DNA of 64,000 nt, from NCBI GenBank assembly GCA_025084515.1, contig JAJAGP010003156.1, forward strand, positions 18,831-82,830, in the 5' to 3' direction. Shown in pieces: positions 57,901 to 63,180 of this stretch; position 1 is the stretch's first letter; each line of letters starts with the position of its first letter. Origin of the DNA: Ancistrus triradiatus. Lineage: Eukaryota; Chordata; Actinopteri; Siluriformes; Loricariidae. The translations under genes and the position numbers were made by a program. Under the pieces are notes generated by a model, which worked only from the letters and a program-made list of their open reading frames with translations, was not told the origin of the DNA and made no database searches.

Positions 57901-58211
57901 TGATAATGTCTATAATACTAAAAAGAACCACTTTAGGCTTTGGGATTGAAAAGTCTTTTTTCACTGGGCTTGATTAATTGATTAATGGCTTGGCATTCTA
58001 CACAGAAACATGACCTCAATCCCTCCCAGCACTCTTGCAAGCCAAGCCTTACTTCCCTTATTGTCCTTACTGTACCCACCTTAAACCTCCAGAGCCCTCC
58101 AACATCATCACTGCTTTCAAAGCACACTGGTTCTAGACCCTCATCCAAGCAGCACTTAATGCAGGTCAGTCCGGCGCAACCCGCTCCAATAATAACCACT
58201 CGCCGTGTCAT
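24584..58211 (-). CDS. fmo: Flavin-containing monooxygenase, spliced gene of eight coding exons
   Basis: FMOs use FAD, NADPH and O2 to oxygenate soft nitrogen and sulfur nucleophiles and sit on the endoplasmic reticulum membrane. The eight exons join in phase to 558 codons including the stop (557 residues). Visible motifs: FAD-binding GxGxxG at residues 9-14 (GAGCAG); EGLEP and DDVGGLW before residue 44; the FMO signature FxGxxxHxxxY at 167-177 (FPGKCYHSWDY); NADPH-binding GxGxSG at 192-197 (GMGNSG); the FxTGY motif at 328-332 (FCTGY); QARW in exon 7; and a C-terminal hydrophobic anchor near 514-529. Exon lengths match the conserved vertebrate FMO pattern and every junction is GT/AG. About 28 residues follow the anchor, more than usual. 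No stop or frameshift is seen, so the gene is probably functional. The non-coding first exon and promoter were not found. Which FMO paralogue it is (fmo5-like is common in fish) cannot be settled by eye. Confidence 0.95.
25104..25604. mobile_element. Tc1-type MITE in fmo intron 8
   Basis: A 501-bp element with terminal inverted repeats CAGTATTGTGCAAAAGTCTT and, at the other end, CAGTACTGTGCAAAAGTCTT. TA precedes the left end. No transposase is present. Confidence 0.85.
25605..26183. other. fmo intron 8 remainder
   Basis: AT-rich intron. The frame at 25714-26025 has no recognisable domain; nothing else is seen. Confidence 0.5.
26184..26256 (-). CDS. fmo: fmo seventh coding exon (short)
   Basis: This 73-bp exon encodes LNQLPPIETMLKITEKDLKA and a few more residues, ending KVKR across the junction. 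The acceptor is CTGTTCCAG and the donor is GTAATT. Too short to stand out as an open frame, it was found from splice signals, expected length and phase. It links exon 6 to exon 8 without breaking the frame. Confidence 0.93.
26257..26939. other. fmo intron 7, 3' end
   Basis: AT-rich intron without a recognised element up to the Tc1 terminal repeat at 26940. Confidence 0.5.
26940..27066. mobile_element. Tc1-like terminal repeat fragment
   Basis: It starts at TA with CAGTGGTGTGAAAAAGTGTT and matches the first 125 bp of the Tc1 copy at 27754. The rest of the element is gone. Confidence 0.8.
27067..27753. other. Intronic sequence, unassigned
   Basis: No gene. A short repeat (CCTCTCTAGGTGTGACCT) near 27315-27345 and AT-rich sequence. 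Confidence 0.4.
27754..28171 (-). mobile_element. Tc1-like transposon, C-terminal part
   Basis: It begins after TA at 27752-27753 with CAGTAGTGTGAAAAAGTGTT. Minus-strand coding reads MLWYDLKKAIHARKPSNVAE and QRCKRLIASYRKYLVAVVAA, the end of a Tc1 transposase. It is split at the sequence encoding DLNP by a solo LTR and resumes at 29047. Confidence 0.88.
28172..29046 (+). mobile_element. Solo LTR (875 bp) with perfect 5-bp target duplication
   Basis: It runs from TGTTACGGTTCGCC to CACCTGTGACA and is flanked by GATTC at 28167-28171 and 29047-29051. Removing it and one GATTC rejoins the Tc1 sequence on both sides. With no internal region, it is best explained as recombination between two LTRs of an inserted gypsy-type element. 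Confidence 0.92.
29047..30154 (-). mobile_element. Tc1-like transposon, N-terminal and central part
   Basis: Minus-strand coding at 29071-29550 includes NILWTDKTKVELFG (first Asp) and VLQQDNDPKHTS (second Asp). The Trp of the following WPSQSPDLN is now a TAG stop. The N-terminal region to about 29890 is frameshifted. The terminal repeat is lost at 30154 where a G-run and gypsy sequence begin. Confidence 0.87.
30171..33720 (-). pseudogene. Ty3/gypsy retrotransposon gag-pol remnant
   Basis: Domains follow in normal order on the minus strand. Gag C-terminus at 33305-33634. Protease with ALVDSGAEGN near 33120. Reverse transcriptase from 32915 (VVEKKDKTQRPCIDYRGLN), with YLDNILIFS at about 32190 where the family normally has YxDD. 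RNase H at 31497-31853 (VWTDHKNLAYI). Integrase at 30636-31376 with AVDFIMGLP, SDRGSQFT and PQTNGQAERSNQELE holding the D, D, E residues. The integrase tail continues to about 30180. Frameshifts and stops lie between the pieces and neither LTR is adjacent, so it is a dead internal fragment in fmo intron 7. Confidence 0.93.
33721..34849. other. fmo intron 7, 5' part
   Basis: Very AT-rich (33730-34440) with no gene. A short GC-richer block at 34440-34570 (GAGTGCGGCGACATGGC) looks foreign but is unidentified. Confidence 0.45.
34850..35205 (-). CDS. fmo: fmo sixth coding exon
   Basis: This 356-bp exon, the exact family length, encodes residues 277-395 (first base of codon 396 at its end). It begins ILDRRPVINDDLPGRI and carries FCTGY and EMQARWVTRIF. 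The acceptor is TTTCATTTCAG and the donor is GTATTCC. The 8.6-kb intron that follows holds a gypsy pol region and a Tc1 copy split by a solo LTR. Confidence 0.96.
35335..36225 (+). mobile_element. Tc1-like transposon remnant, 5' half
   Basis: The left terminal repeat CAGCTGTGCTTGAAAGTTTG follows TA. Transposase pieces resemble KRLLQFTVRQIVYKWRKCKT (35656-35880), then fragments of the linker and GGVSV-like block to about 36225. It is truncated where the L2 LINE begins and is heavily mutated. Confidence 0.82.
36230..37536 (+). mobile_element. L2-type LINE copy D, part 1 (ORF1 region)
   Basis: This is the 5' region of an L2/CR1-like LINE, continued at 38648-39023 and 40699-42345 after two Tc1 insertions. 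It holds the ORF1 described separately, then a Pro/Arg-rich stretch (KRKKRRAPPPPKPCPPTRPP) near 37019. Near 37470 it enters the start of ORF2. Confidence 0.8.
36363..36839 (+). pseudogene. LINE ORF1 with GDSL/SGNH esterase-like domain
   Basis: A 158-codon frame starting MEERFLAESKSRHNTLIIGD. LIIGDSTVRYV matches block I of SGNH hydrolases (GDS), and IIVHVGKHDIRK sits where block III (GxND, here GKHD) is expected. Such esterase-type ORF1 proteins are known from CR1/L2-group LINEs in vertebrates, where they bind RNA or lipid-associated complexes rather than serve host metabolism. The C-terminal Asp-x-x-His block is not obvious before the stop, so the ORF is probably truncated. A LINE-derived origin is favoured because endonuclease and RT fragments follow in order. 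Confidence 0.72.
37537..38645 (-). mobile_element. Internally deleted Tc1-like transposon
   Basis: 1109 bp between terminal repeats CAGTGGTGTTTGAAAGTTTG and CAGTAGTACTTGAAAGTTTG (other strand), with TA at 38646-38647. The minus strand keeps the transposase C-terminus (WPSQSPDLNPIGMWKDLK at about 37965) and catalytic middle, but the N-terminal third is deleted. It lies in LINE D. Confidence 0.9.
38648..39023 (+). mobile_element. L2-type LINE copy D, part 2 (endonuclease)
   Basis: The frame 38721-38960 reads FEYLAINFKGKQSVLLLVIY, then HHP-like HPPRLHTSLLEEFGEL and VLISGDFNIHA, the AP endonuclease GDFN block. It then reads QHVSSPTHKHGHT up to the Tc1 insertion. Confidence 0.86.
39024..40698 (+). 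mobile_element. Tc1-like transposon inside LINE D
   Basis: 1675 bp from CAGTGGGGCAAAAAATTATT to the reverse complement of CAGTGGAGCAGAAAAGTATT, with TA at 39022-39023 and 40699-40700. The transposase shows WHSQSPDLNPIGNFWRELK at about 40280-40340 and a MTIIPTQPLA-like second site, with many frameshifts. It is of the same family as the copy at 56023. Cutting it out rejoins the LINE frame (GHT|LDLVIS). Confidence 0.92.
40699..42345 (+). mobile_element. L2-type LINE copy D, part 3 (reverse transcriptase)
   Basis: It continues LDLVISHELDIRLF and ISDHYCIFFTT (end of endonuclease), the linker, and RT blocks: LKTAVIRPLLKKSNLD, NYKPISNIPFLGKI, SGFQAHHSTETVL, CGVPQGSILGPMLFNLYMLP and YADDTQLYVS with the catalytic ADD. 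Stops and frameshifts occur, notably near 41660 and 41810-41930. It stops at about 42345 (KNLGVTFS) where unrelated repetitive sequence begins. Confidence 0.9.
42376..42603. repeat. 30-bp tandem repeat, seven and a half units
   Basis: Units of 30 bp begin GGCCTCTGGGAAGGCCTCTC. The three units nearest 42603 are almost identical, the others are 70-90% alike. On the minus strand they encode EAFPEAVCSR in tandem, in frame with the LTR element's ORF. Confidence 0.92.
42895..43034. repeat. 30-bp tandem repeat, four and a half units
   Basis: Units begin GGCTCAGGTACTGAGCTAGC and differ at only one to three positions. The minus strand reads SSVPEPLVPA repeated. More diverged relatives of the same unit continue to about 43800. 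Confidence 0.92.
44298..44793 (-). mobile_element. LTR (496 bp) of the gag/decapeptide element
   Basis: The plus-strand ends are TGTTAGGGTGCAG and GATCCTGACA, giving the terminal inverted repeat TGTYAGG. On the minus strand the LTR directly precedes the gag ATG (12-25 bases), so this is the 5' LTR. It lies against the 3' UTR of LINE B2. Confidence 0.75.
44794..47647 (-). mobile_element. Jockey/CR1-type LINE copy B2
   Basis: Close relative of LINE B in the same orientation. The minus-strand frame at 45522-46184 carries RT blocks ending KFADDTVVVGVI. 46906-47364 holds the endonuclease start (LLANMQSLDNKLDDIRARIR, CFMETWLS). 45174-45488 is the RT C-terminus. Deletions shorten the middle (46270-46480) and the 3' UTR is replaced at 44793 by an LTR. 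The 5' end matches LINE B (CCAAGATGGTGCAGGTGAGG). More damaged than B. Confidence 0.88.
47648..47973 (+). mobile_element. Tc1-like transposon, 3' end only
   Basis: It starts within the sequence coding for PELKLFC (AGAGTTGAAGTTGTTCTGTA) and runs to a terminal repeat ending near TTCATGCATCATTGTA. LINE B2 inserted into or replaced the rest. Confidence 0.78.
48133..48332 (-). CDS. fmo: fmo fifth coding exon
   Basis: This 200-bp exon encodes residues 211-276 plus two bases of codon 277. It starts TFLSTSRGAWV and runs through GLPSDVMFFRRL to the conserved DHRLYGLQPKH. The acceptor is ATCGCCAAG and the donor is GTGCAG (phase 2). Its 200-bp length is the conserved one and restores the frame into the next exon, 12.9 kb away. 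Confidence 0.95.
48629..49080. mobile_element. Short Tc1/mariner-type MITE filling fmo intron 5
   Basis: 452 bp with imperfect inverted ends CAGAGGGAACCAAAAGTCTT and CAGTGGGAGTCATATGTTTG and TA on both sides (48627-48628, 49081-49082). No transposase. It makes up over half of the 800-bp intron and ends 52 bases from the exon donor. Confidence 0.75.
49133..49275 (-). CDS. fmo: fmo fourth coding exon (FMO signature and NADPH site)
   Basis: This 143-bp exon encodes residues 163-210. It contains the FMO-defining FPGKCYHSWDY and the NADPH-binding VVVIGMGNSGGDIAVE. The acceptor is CTGTTTCAG and the donor is GTAACC after VAAQ. Length and phase are exactly those of the family. A short MITE begins 52 bases into the following intron. 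Confidence 0.96.
49368..49533 (-). CDS. fmo: fmo third coding exon
   Basis: This 166-bp exon encodes residues 108-162 and the first base of codon 163. It has the recognisable QWEVVTM segment and VFDGVLVCSGHFSHP, corresponding to the FMO stretch before the signature motif. The acceptor is TATTTCAG and the donor is GTATAAC (phase 1). Its length is one codon more than the 163 bp usual in mammals. The next intron is only 92 bp. Confidence 0.95.
49553..49955. mobile_element. hAT-like terminal fragment and AT-rich intron
   Basis: GGGGTGTAACGATTCACTCT with GATTCGATTCGATTCACGATAC is typical of the ends of a fish hAT family. A possible opposite end is CGATGCATCGTGTCACAACG near 53215-53240, so 49553-53240 may be one old element filled by later insertions. 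Confidence 0.4.
49956..51253 (-). mobile_element. Tc1-like transposon, missing one end
   Basis: Minus-strand transposase: HTH-linker at 50513-50761 (SGRPTNITPRARHVIVGAVT), WPDETKIELFALKEKCYVW, GPGRLAIIGTMNSELYQRIL and QQDNDLKHTSRS at 50024-50473, then WPSQSPDLNP. A deletion removes the residues after DLNP. The right terminal repeat (reverse complement CAGTGGTGCTTGAAAGGTTG) ends at TA 51254-51255. Confidence 0.9.
51392..52345. mobile_element. Harbinger-like MITE with TAA target duplication
   Basis: 954 bp, ends GGGTGTACTCACACTAAGCA and its near-perfect inverse, flanked by TAA (51389-51391, 52346-52348). The related sequence at 22924 shows the empty site with a single TAA. The interior has about four to five diverged units of roughly 120 bp marked by GGGCTGTGTGTCAGC. 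It carries no transposase. Confidence 0.85.
52501..52609 (+). mobile_element. Very short L2 LINE 3'-end insertion
   Basis: 109 bp of L2 3' end (TTGAGACAATGCTCCATTGT, then TATATAAATAGATC, ending in TTGAC units), flanked by the 9-bp direct repeat CTTTACTAA (52492-52500, 52610-52618). An example of extreme 5' truncation. Confidence 0.9.
52619..53265. other. fmo intron 3, AT-rich sequence
   Basis: No gene. A TTTAATATAATTATTTAATA repeat near 52970 and the possible hAT end near 53215-53240. Confidence 0.4.
53268..54090 (+). mobile_element. Tc1-like transposon remnant (third family)
   Basis: The 5' end (CGTTTTCACCTCTTTGAACG, CCACATTTTGTGTTGTTACA) and scattered transposase pieces, with TFQQDNEDKHTAQATQ at about 53735 and ETYPKRLATVIAANDG near 53965. 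Frameshifted throughout. Confidence 0.72.
54297..54500. repeat. Dispersed 'GGCAGCACGG' repeat
   Basis: GGGGCAGCACGGTTGTGCAG, then TCCTCACAGCTC, GTTTGCATGTCCTCACCGTG and GGTTTCCTCCCACATTCCAA match a repeat common in fish genomes (non-autonomous element). Boundaries approximate. Confidence 0.6.
54741..54929 (-). CDS. fmo: fmo second coding exon
   Basis: This 189-bp exon encodes residues 45-107, from EKPVAERSSIY to KYIHFQ, and includes the family-typical VVNTSKEMMCFSDFP stretch. The acceptor is TACTTGTACAG and the donor is GTTATC. Length and phase (0/0) equal the conserved FMO exon. The 5.2-kb intron that follows contains a Harbinger-like MITE, Tc1 copies and an L2 tail. Confidence 0.96.
55152..55990 (+). 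mobile_element. Tc1-like transposon remnant (fourth family)
   Basis: It begins near CAGTGTTTTGAACTTTTCCA and has transposase traces: ELERSAAEITKAVHRTTICQ-like near 55235, TFQQNNGSRHTAKATQEW near 55600 and the CPSQSPDLTPKIC region near 55685. Heavily broken. Confidence 0.7.
56023..57598 (+). mobile_element. Tc1-like transposon, nearly complete
   Basis: 1576 bp with ends CAGTGGGGTAAAAAAGTATT and CAGTGGGGCAAAAAAGTATT (other strand), TA on both sides (56021-56022, 57599-57600). Inverted repeats extend to the block CAAGTTCTCCTACTTAGAAA and beyond (about 190 bp). 56477-56869 gives the HTH (NKSTVGAIVRKWKPYKTTDN), SGAPRKIS and MWSDETKIETFW. FQHDNDPKHTA and WHSQSPNLNPTENLCKELK follow in other frames. 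A few frameshifts disable it. Confidence 0.93.
57599..58079. other. fmo intron 2, 5' part
   Basis: AT-rich intron, nothing recognised. Confidence 0.5.
58080..58211 (-). CDS. fmo: fmo first coding exon (FAD-binding)
   Basis: This 132-bp exon encodes residues 1-44. The start ATG is at 58209-58211, ten bases after an AG acceptor (CTGGTTCTCAG), so the 5' untranslated exon lies upstream, as in other FMO genes. It carries the Rossmann motif VVIIGAGCAGL and ends in GGLWRFK, followed by the donor GTGGGT. Intron phase is 0. The 3150-bp intron after it holds Tc1 copies. Confidence 0.96.
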
Positions 58212-58344
58212 ACTGGGATCTGAGAACCAGAGACAGTAACAAACAACAAAGAATATTTTATTTATCAATTATAATGGTGGTAGTTAATGTGTGGCCTAGC
58301 CAGGAATTACTATAACAATCCCCAGGTCAAACACAAAACGCATC

Positions 58345-58373
58345 TGTTAAAGTTCGCCATCTAAAAAACTATG
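58345..58373 (+). mobile_element. 29-bp LTR start fragment
   Basis: TGTTAAAGTTCGCCATCTAA and nine further bases match the first 29 bases of the LTR at 59311 with one difference, then stop. Possibly what is left of a 5' LTR. Confidence 0.55.
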
Positions 58374-59310
58374 GTCATTCAAGCCGGAAGTGACGGCTAG
58401 GGCATTAAATTTCCCCACAAACTCCAACTCTGACCTGGGACCTTGTCTGAGTCCAAAGATCCCAGGGGGTTTAGGAGAGTTGGCCCGTGGCCAACAGGCC
58501 ATCTCACTGGGAGGGATGGGGGCAAAAGCGGGGTCAAACTCAGGCTATGTCCACACGTACACGGGTATTTTCTAAAACGGGGGTTTTCAAATTCGTTTAT
58601 AAAAACATCCCGTCCACACAAGCACTGTTTAAATAAAAAACTTCGTTCACATGAAAACGCAAAAACAACAACTTCAACAACCACTTCGTTTTGAAAGCTG
58701 TCCTACCAACGAGAGGTCCGACCGGGTCTCGTCCAAAACCAGCAACGCTGGGGGCAGGAACTGCTTCGTGGGTGTGATAGATACAGTAGTGACCTCCGTA
58801 GCGCATTCTGATGCCTCTGTTCTTCAGTGTAATGAAAAAGTAATAATCGTAAATGTATTTGTAGATTTGTAACAAGTTCGGTCAGCAATGTTACAGCTAG
58901 TACTATTTTGGATACGTCCGCCATTGCACAAAATCGCCTCATGTAAACAAAGGAGATAACGCCGCACAAATGATGTTACGAGATTTTTCTGAAAATCTTC
59001 ACCCTGAAAGGAGTTTTGCAAAAAGTCCGTTTTCAGTGACCTAAAACACCGTTTTCGTGTGGACGAAAGGTCAAAACGCATAGAAAAAGCTACGTTTTTT
59101 TAAAATACCCGTGTTCGTGTGGACAGGGCATCAGATTCCCACCATAGCTGCAGCAGGTGGTAGAGGATTGGACCGGGTGGGGCAATGACGCCGTCTACGT
59201 GAGGGACTGGGAGTATCTACAAGTTCCTGTATTAAGATAACTCGCCAGACACCCAAAGGCTAAACGGGACCCGGGTAACAAGATCCGCCAGCTGCGGCGA
59301 CTGGGGTTTC
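58374..59310. mobile_element. Unassigned retroelement-like interior with a nested hAT-type MITE
   Basis: About 175 bp on each side (58374-58547 and 59135-59310) lie between the LTR fragment and the full LTR, with Gly/Pro-rich frames I cannot assign. Between them, 58548-59134 is a MITE with inverted ends TGTCCACACGTACACGGGTA and TGTCCACACGAACACGGGTA (other strand). Its target duplication is unclear. Confidence 0.55.
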
Positions 59311-60201
59311 TGTTAAGGTTCGCCATCTAAAAAACTATGACGAACCGTCAAAACTGAAAAAGAAGGATTGGGACCCAAATGCAGTTAGCTCCAGATGGTA
59401 TTAGTGGACTGAAATGAATAAAATAAATAAAACAATACTTTATATAATGCAAATAAATAAATAACAAAGAAACAGGGGACCTGTGTGTGTGAGTGAGTTC
59501 AAGGAATGCGCCGTCTCAAACACACACACACACACACAGGCTTGCTACCGCGCTTAAGGAATGAGGGAAAGAGAAAGAGATGGAAAGAGGGAATGCCCCG
59601 GTCTGACGTCAACCCTGCCGAGACGCAGGCGGCGTGGCCGAGTGCTGCACCGCGCTTGTGAAGCGTTGCACAAGCAGCGAGGCGGTGCACAGGTGCAGAA
59701 TGGCGCACAGCATCGGGAAACGCGAGGGAAGCAAGGGGAACGCGTTAGAAATAAAATAAGCGCTTTAAAGCTGCCCCTACACTACCTAATTCCCTAACAT
59801 TTACCTTATGCTTCCCAGCGCTACGGGAACTGACTTCCTTTACGAAGCCAGCTCATCCTCTTTCCCTGACAAGGAAATAAAATGAAACAAAAGTGCGGAG
59901 AGCTCTATATAAGAGCAGTGAGACGGGTGAGGTCTCTAGGACACGCAAAAGACCGGCGATCGCTTAATGAAGCGGTAGCGGCAATAGCGGGATGTAAACG
60001 GCATGTTGGTGGAAAGATCCAACACCTACTACCATTGGCACGGCTCTTAAATAGCCAAAAGTAGCAGGTGTGGATCATTAATGCCGTAATCAAGCTGTGT
60101 TGCTGACTGACAGCTCGATTGCAGCGGCCACCAGAGATCCTTACCGGAGAAAGAAGGCCGACACTGACCTCTAGCATCGACAGCCGGTAGGACCTGTGAC
60201 A
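59311..60201 (+). mobile_element. LTR (891 bp) of the TGTTACGG family
   Basis: It runs from TGTTAAGGTTCGCC to GGACCTGTGACA and parallels the solo LTR at 28172 throughout: GACGAACCGT, GGACCCAAATGCAGTTAGCT, the (CA)n block, AGCAGGTGT and TGACCTCTAGC. Flanking pentamers GTTTC and GTATC differ at one base. Confidence 0.85.
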
Positions 60202-60489
60202 GTATCAAAAGAATATTCTGATCATAGAGGAATATTTAATCCTTGGCAAAGAGAAAAAGCTCTTTCTATTCTCTCTACAGCTTGTTCCAAAACTGAGACT
60301 TTCCCTAACTTTCTAAGTTCACTTTCTAAGGTACACCTCATTGGTTCTCTACTCACTGTCCATTTTATCATTTCCACTTACCATATAGAAGCATTCCTGT
60401 AACTGTAGTTCAACAACTACAGACTGTAGTCCATTTGTTTCTCTACATACTATATTAGTCCCCTTTACTCTAATGTACAGGACCACCAA
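60202..60489. other. Non-coding stretch
   Basis: No gene or repeat recognised. Confidence 0.4.
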
Positions 60490-60960
60490 TGGACAACCAC
60501 AGATCACGTACTATTTGGGTGGTGGATTATTCCCAGCACTGCAGTGACACTGACGTGGTGGTATTGTAGCAGTGTGTTTTGCTGGTACGATTACATCAGA
60601 CACAGCAGTGCTGGAGATTTCAAACACTGTGTTCACTCACTGTAGACTCTATTAAGGCATATCTACTTTATTGCTCCACCTTGTAGATGTAGAGACAGTA
60701 GCTCATCTGTTGTTGCACAGTTTGTATTAGTCATCCTCTAATCCTTCATCAGTGCTCACAGGTCACTTCCTACAGGATGCTGGTGGCTGGACACTTTTTT
60801 CAGTCCTGCAGTGACACTGAGGTGTTTAACAACTCCAGCAGCACTGCTCTGTTTGATCCACTCATACCAGCACAACACACACTAACACCACCACCATGTC
60901 AGTGTCACTGTAGTGCTGAGATAATAAGTACCCAAATACTATCTGATCTGTTGTGGTTCA
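60490..60960. mobile_element. Fold-back (hairpin) repeat
   Basis: Two arms about 100-200 bp long are inverted copies: CACTGCAGTGACACTGACGT and GCTGGTACGATTACATCAGA on the left against CATGTCAGTGTCACTGTAGT and TCCACTCATACCAGCAC on the right. This matches a known type of non-autonomous fish DNA element; it carries no gene. Confidence 0.65.
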
Positions 60961-61577
60961 GTGGAGGTCTGGAATGCAGTATTTGCCAACCTCACATGAA
61001 AATGATCTAATTCACCAACCTTGACTGACTTGTTTTGGCCTGCATTGGTACAAATTAGATTTCACATATGCTACATATTTCTCAAAAGGAAATTGTTTTG
61101 GCCAAATTTGCTTGTCAGAAGGTTTCATGGTGATTCTCATCTCAGATTCATTTAAGTATCAGGTTAGTCCCAGAAATTACCCTAAATTCAATTAGACGAA
61201 ATGGACACAACATTAGGGAACTATTAGGCCACTGAAAATTTTGGACAAAAGAGTTACATTGGGCAGGCGTGTGAAGGCCTCATGGAACAAATGCTTGAAT
61301 TCAGGGCACTCTGAAAGTACATATATGGCATTTAGATCAGTATCTGTAATGTGAGCGAAAGCACATAAAAAATGTGAGCACAGAAATTCCAATGTGGAAC
61401 AGTGAAGCAAGTACAAAGACAAGCTTCATGTGGGAACACCCTTCCATTTAGTGAGCACTGAGCAGTGTCTTGCATACTTATTTCTCCCTCACTCACCCCT
61501 TCCTGAATCTCAGATACAAGTCAACCTGATTTAAAAGATAAACGTCATAAATATTACATAAGTAAATACTTTTATAC
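60961..61577. other. Non-coding stretch
   Basis: AT-rich, no gene or recognised repeat before the minisatellite. Confidence 0.45.
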
Positions 61578-62150
61578 AAAATTATGTCTGTGAAAGCTTT
61601 CAGAAATCTGAAAATGCCTAAAAGTCATAAATATCATGTAAACATTTATTATTCAAAATTATATCTGTGAAAGCTTTCACAAATCTGAAAATGCCTAAAA
61701 GTCATAAATATTATGTAAATAAACAGTTATTATTCACAATTCTATCTGTGAAAGCCTTCACAAGTCTGAAAATGCCTAAAAGTTACAAATATTATATGAA
61801 TAAATTCTTTTGTACAAAATTATATCTGTGAAACCTTTCACAAATCTAAAAACGCCCAAAAGTCATAAATATTATGTAAATAAACATTTATTATTAAAAA
61901 TTATATCTGTGAAAGCTTTCACAAATCAGAAAATGCCTAAAAGTCATAAATATTATAGAAATAAATATTTAATTATACAAAATTATATCTGTGAAAGATT
62001 TCATAAGTCAGATTATGCCTAAAAATAATAAATAGCATCATAAGAAATATTTATTGGACAAAGTTATATCTGTGAAAGCGTTCACAAATCAGTAAATGCC
62101 TACACATAATAGACAGTATGTACATAACTGCCTATTACGCAAAATTATAT
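61578..62150. repeat. AT-rich minisatellite, unit about 77-81 bp, seven to eight copies
   Basis: Each unit has AAAATTATATCTGTGAAAGC, TTTCACAAATCTGAAAATGC and CTAAAAGTCATAAATATTAT in order. Most units contain the perfect 16-bp palindrome TGTGAAAGCTTTCACA or a near version. Units toward 62150 are more diverged. Confidence 0.93.
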
Positions 62151-62316
62151 CTGTGATAGTTTTCAGAACTGATGGAGGGTTTACTTTAACCCTGTTTTTA
62201 TTCTGTATATTATCAGTTTTTGAAGTTATGTGGTAATGATTTCGGCTTAGATGGTGACGTTATCTGAATTCACAAATCAGGTCGAGCCCAATGCAGTATT
62301 AAAACATAGTTTAACA

Positions 62317-62573
62317 GTTTGACTTCATCACGGAATTCAAGACGAAAAAAGCTCCGAATCGCTAACCGCAAGCCAACTTTACTGCGGTGCAATATCTGTA
62401 AACACATATCAACGTATTTTTGTACAACCGCCAAGAATGACATGAAAACTTTGACCAACCGTGTCAGAACGCTAATCCGCTCTCCCACTAACGAAGGCTG
62501 TCGAAGGTGCTTCTCGTGTTTTGAAGTAAAGGCTGTGCTTTTCAACAGTGCGCTTAAATCTCGCATAAAGTAA
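62317..62573 (+). CDS. Candidate terminal exon, Cys-rich basic protein
   Basis: An open frame after a possible acceptor (TAGTTTAACAG at 62316) ends at a TAA. It starts LTSSRNSRRKKLRIANRKPT and has a CxxC pair (CNICKH), then CTTAKND, and a second cluster CRRCFSC near its end, suggesting a zinc-binding fold. Composition is less AT-rich than the flanks. I do not recognise the family; it might be the last exon of a neighbouring gene or chance. Confidence 0.3.
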
Positions 62574-63129
62574 GGGAGGTTTAAAAAAATCATCACATGA
62601 CCAGTGGCTGACGCATCTCTCAAGACCACGGTAAAGTTAGTTTTATTTTCGATATTCGTTCTCTCAAGTCAGTTAGCACAGAAGGGCAGCTGCTTTGCTG
62701 AATGGAAGCAGCTGGAATAATGGTGTCAACATGATATTAATTAGATGAAGACATTTTTTACACAAAGGGTAAAATAATATTACAAATATTTTTGATATAT
62801 TTCTTATGTTTTGAGTTTCGTGATTCGCTTCAACATATATCAAAGGCATTTGCAAAGCAATTATCCCTTCAAGTTCTCCCCGTGCCAAATAATAACTGAG
62901 GCTCTGGCAACTTTTATATGTATAGATATGCGCTTTTAATAATGGTAGGTTGAGCTTTCTTTGTACAATTACAAAAATAGTTCTCGTTTCATAATCGAAT
63001 CGATTCAGGAGATCAGTGGCGATACCCAGTCCAATATATACTTTATTGGTATGACCATCAGTGATCTTAATTTTAAGACGCTTATATGTGAGTAAAGCTT
63101 AAAGTGACTTAATATACTAAAACATTGAC

Positions 63130-63180
63130 CTACACGAATGCCAACGTCTTTCACTTGCTGGTCATAAGCACGCTCCACTG
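63130..63180 (-). CDS. Candidate 51-bp host exon
   Basis: Between an acceptor (TTCGTCATTTCAG) and a donor (GTAG/GTCAAT) the minus strand reads AVERAYDQQVKDVGIRV. The peptide looks like a charged helix and is unlike any mobile element here. No neighbouring exon was identified, so this may be chance. Confidence 0.25.

Noticed and set aside
58397..58694. Overlapping frames on both strands near 58.5 kb as small genes.
   Set aside because: They cross the boundary of a MITE and have no family resemblance.
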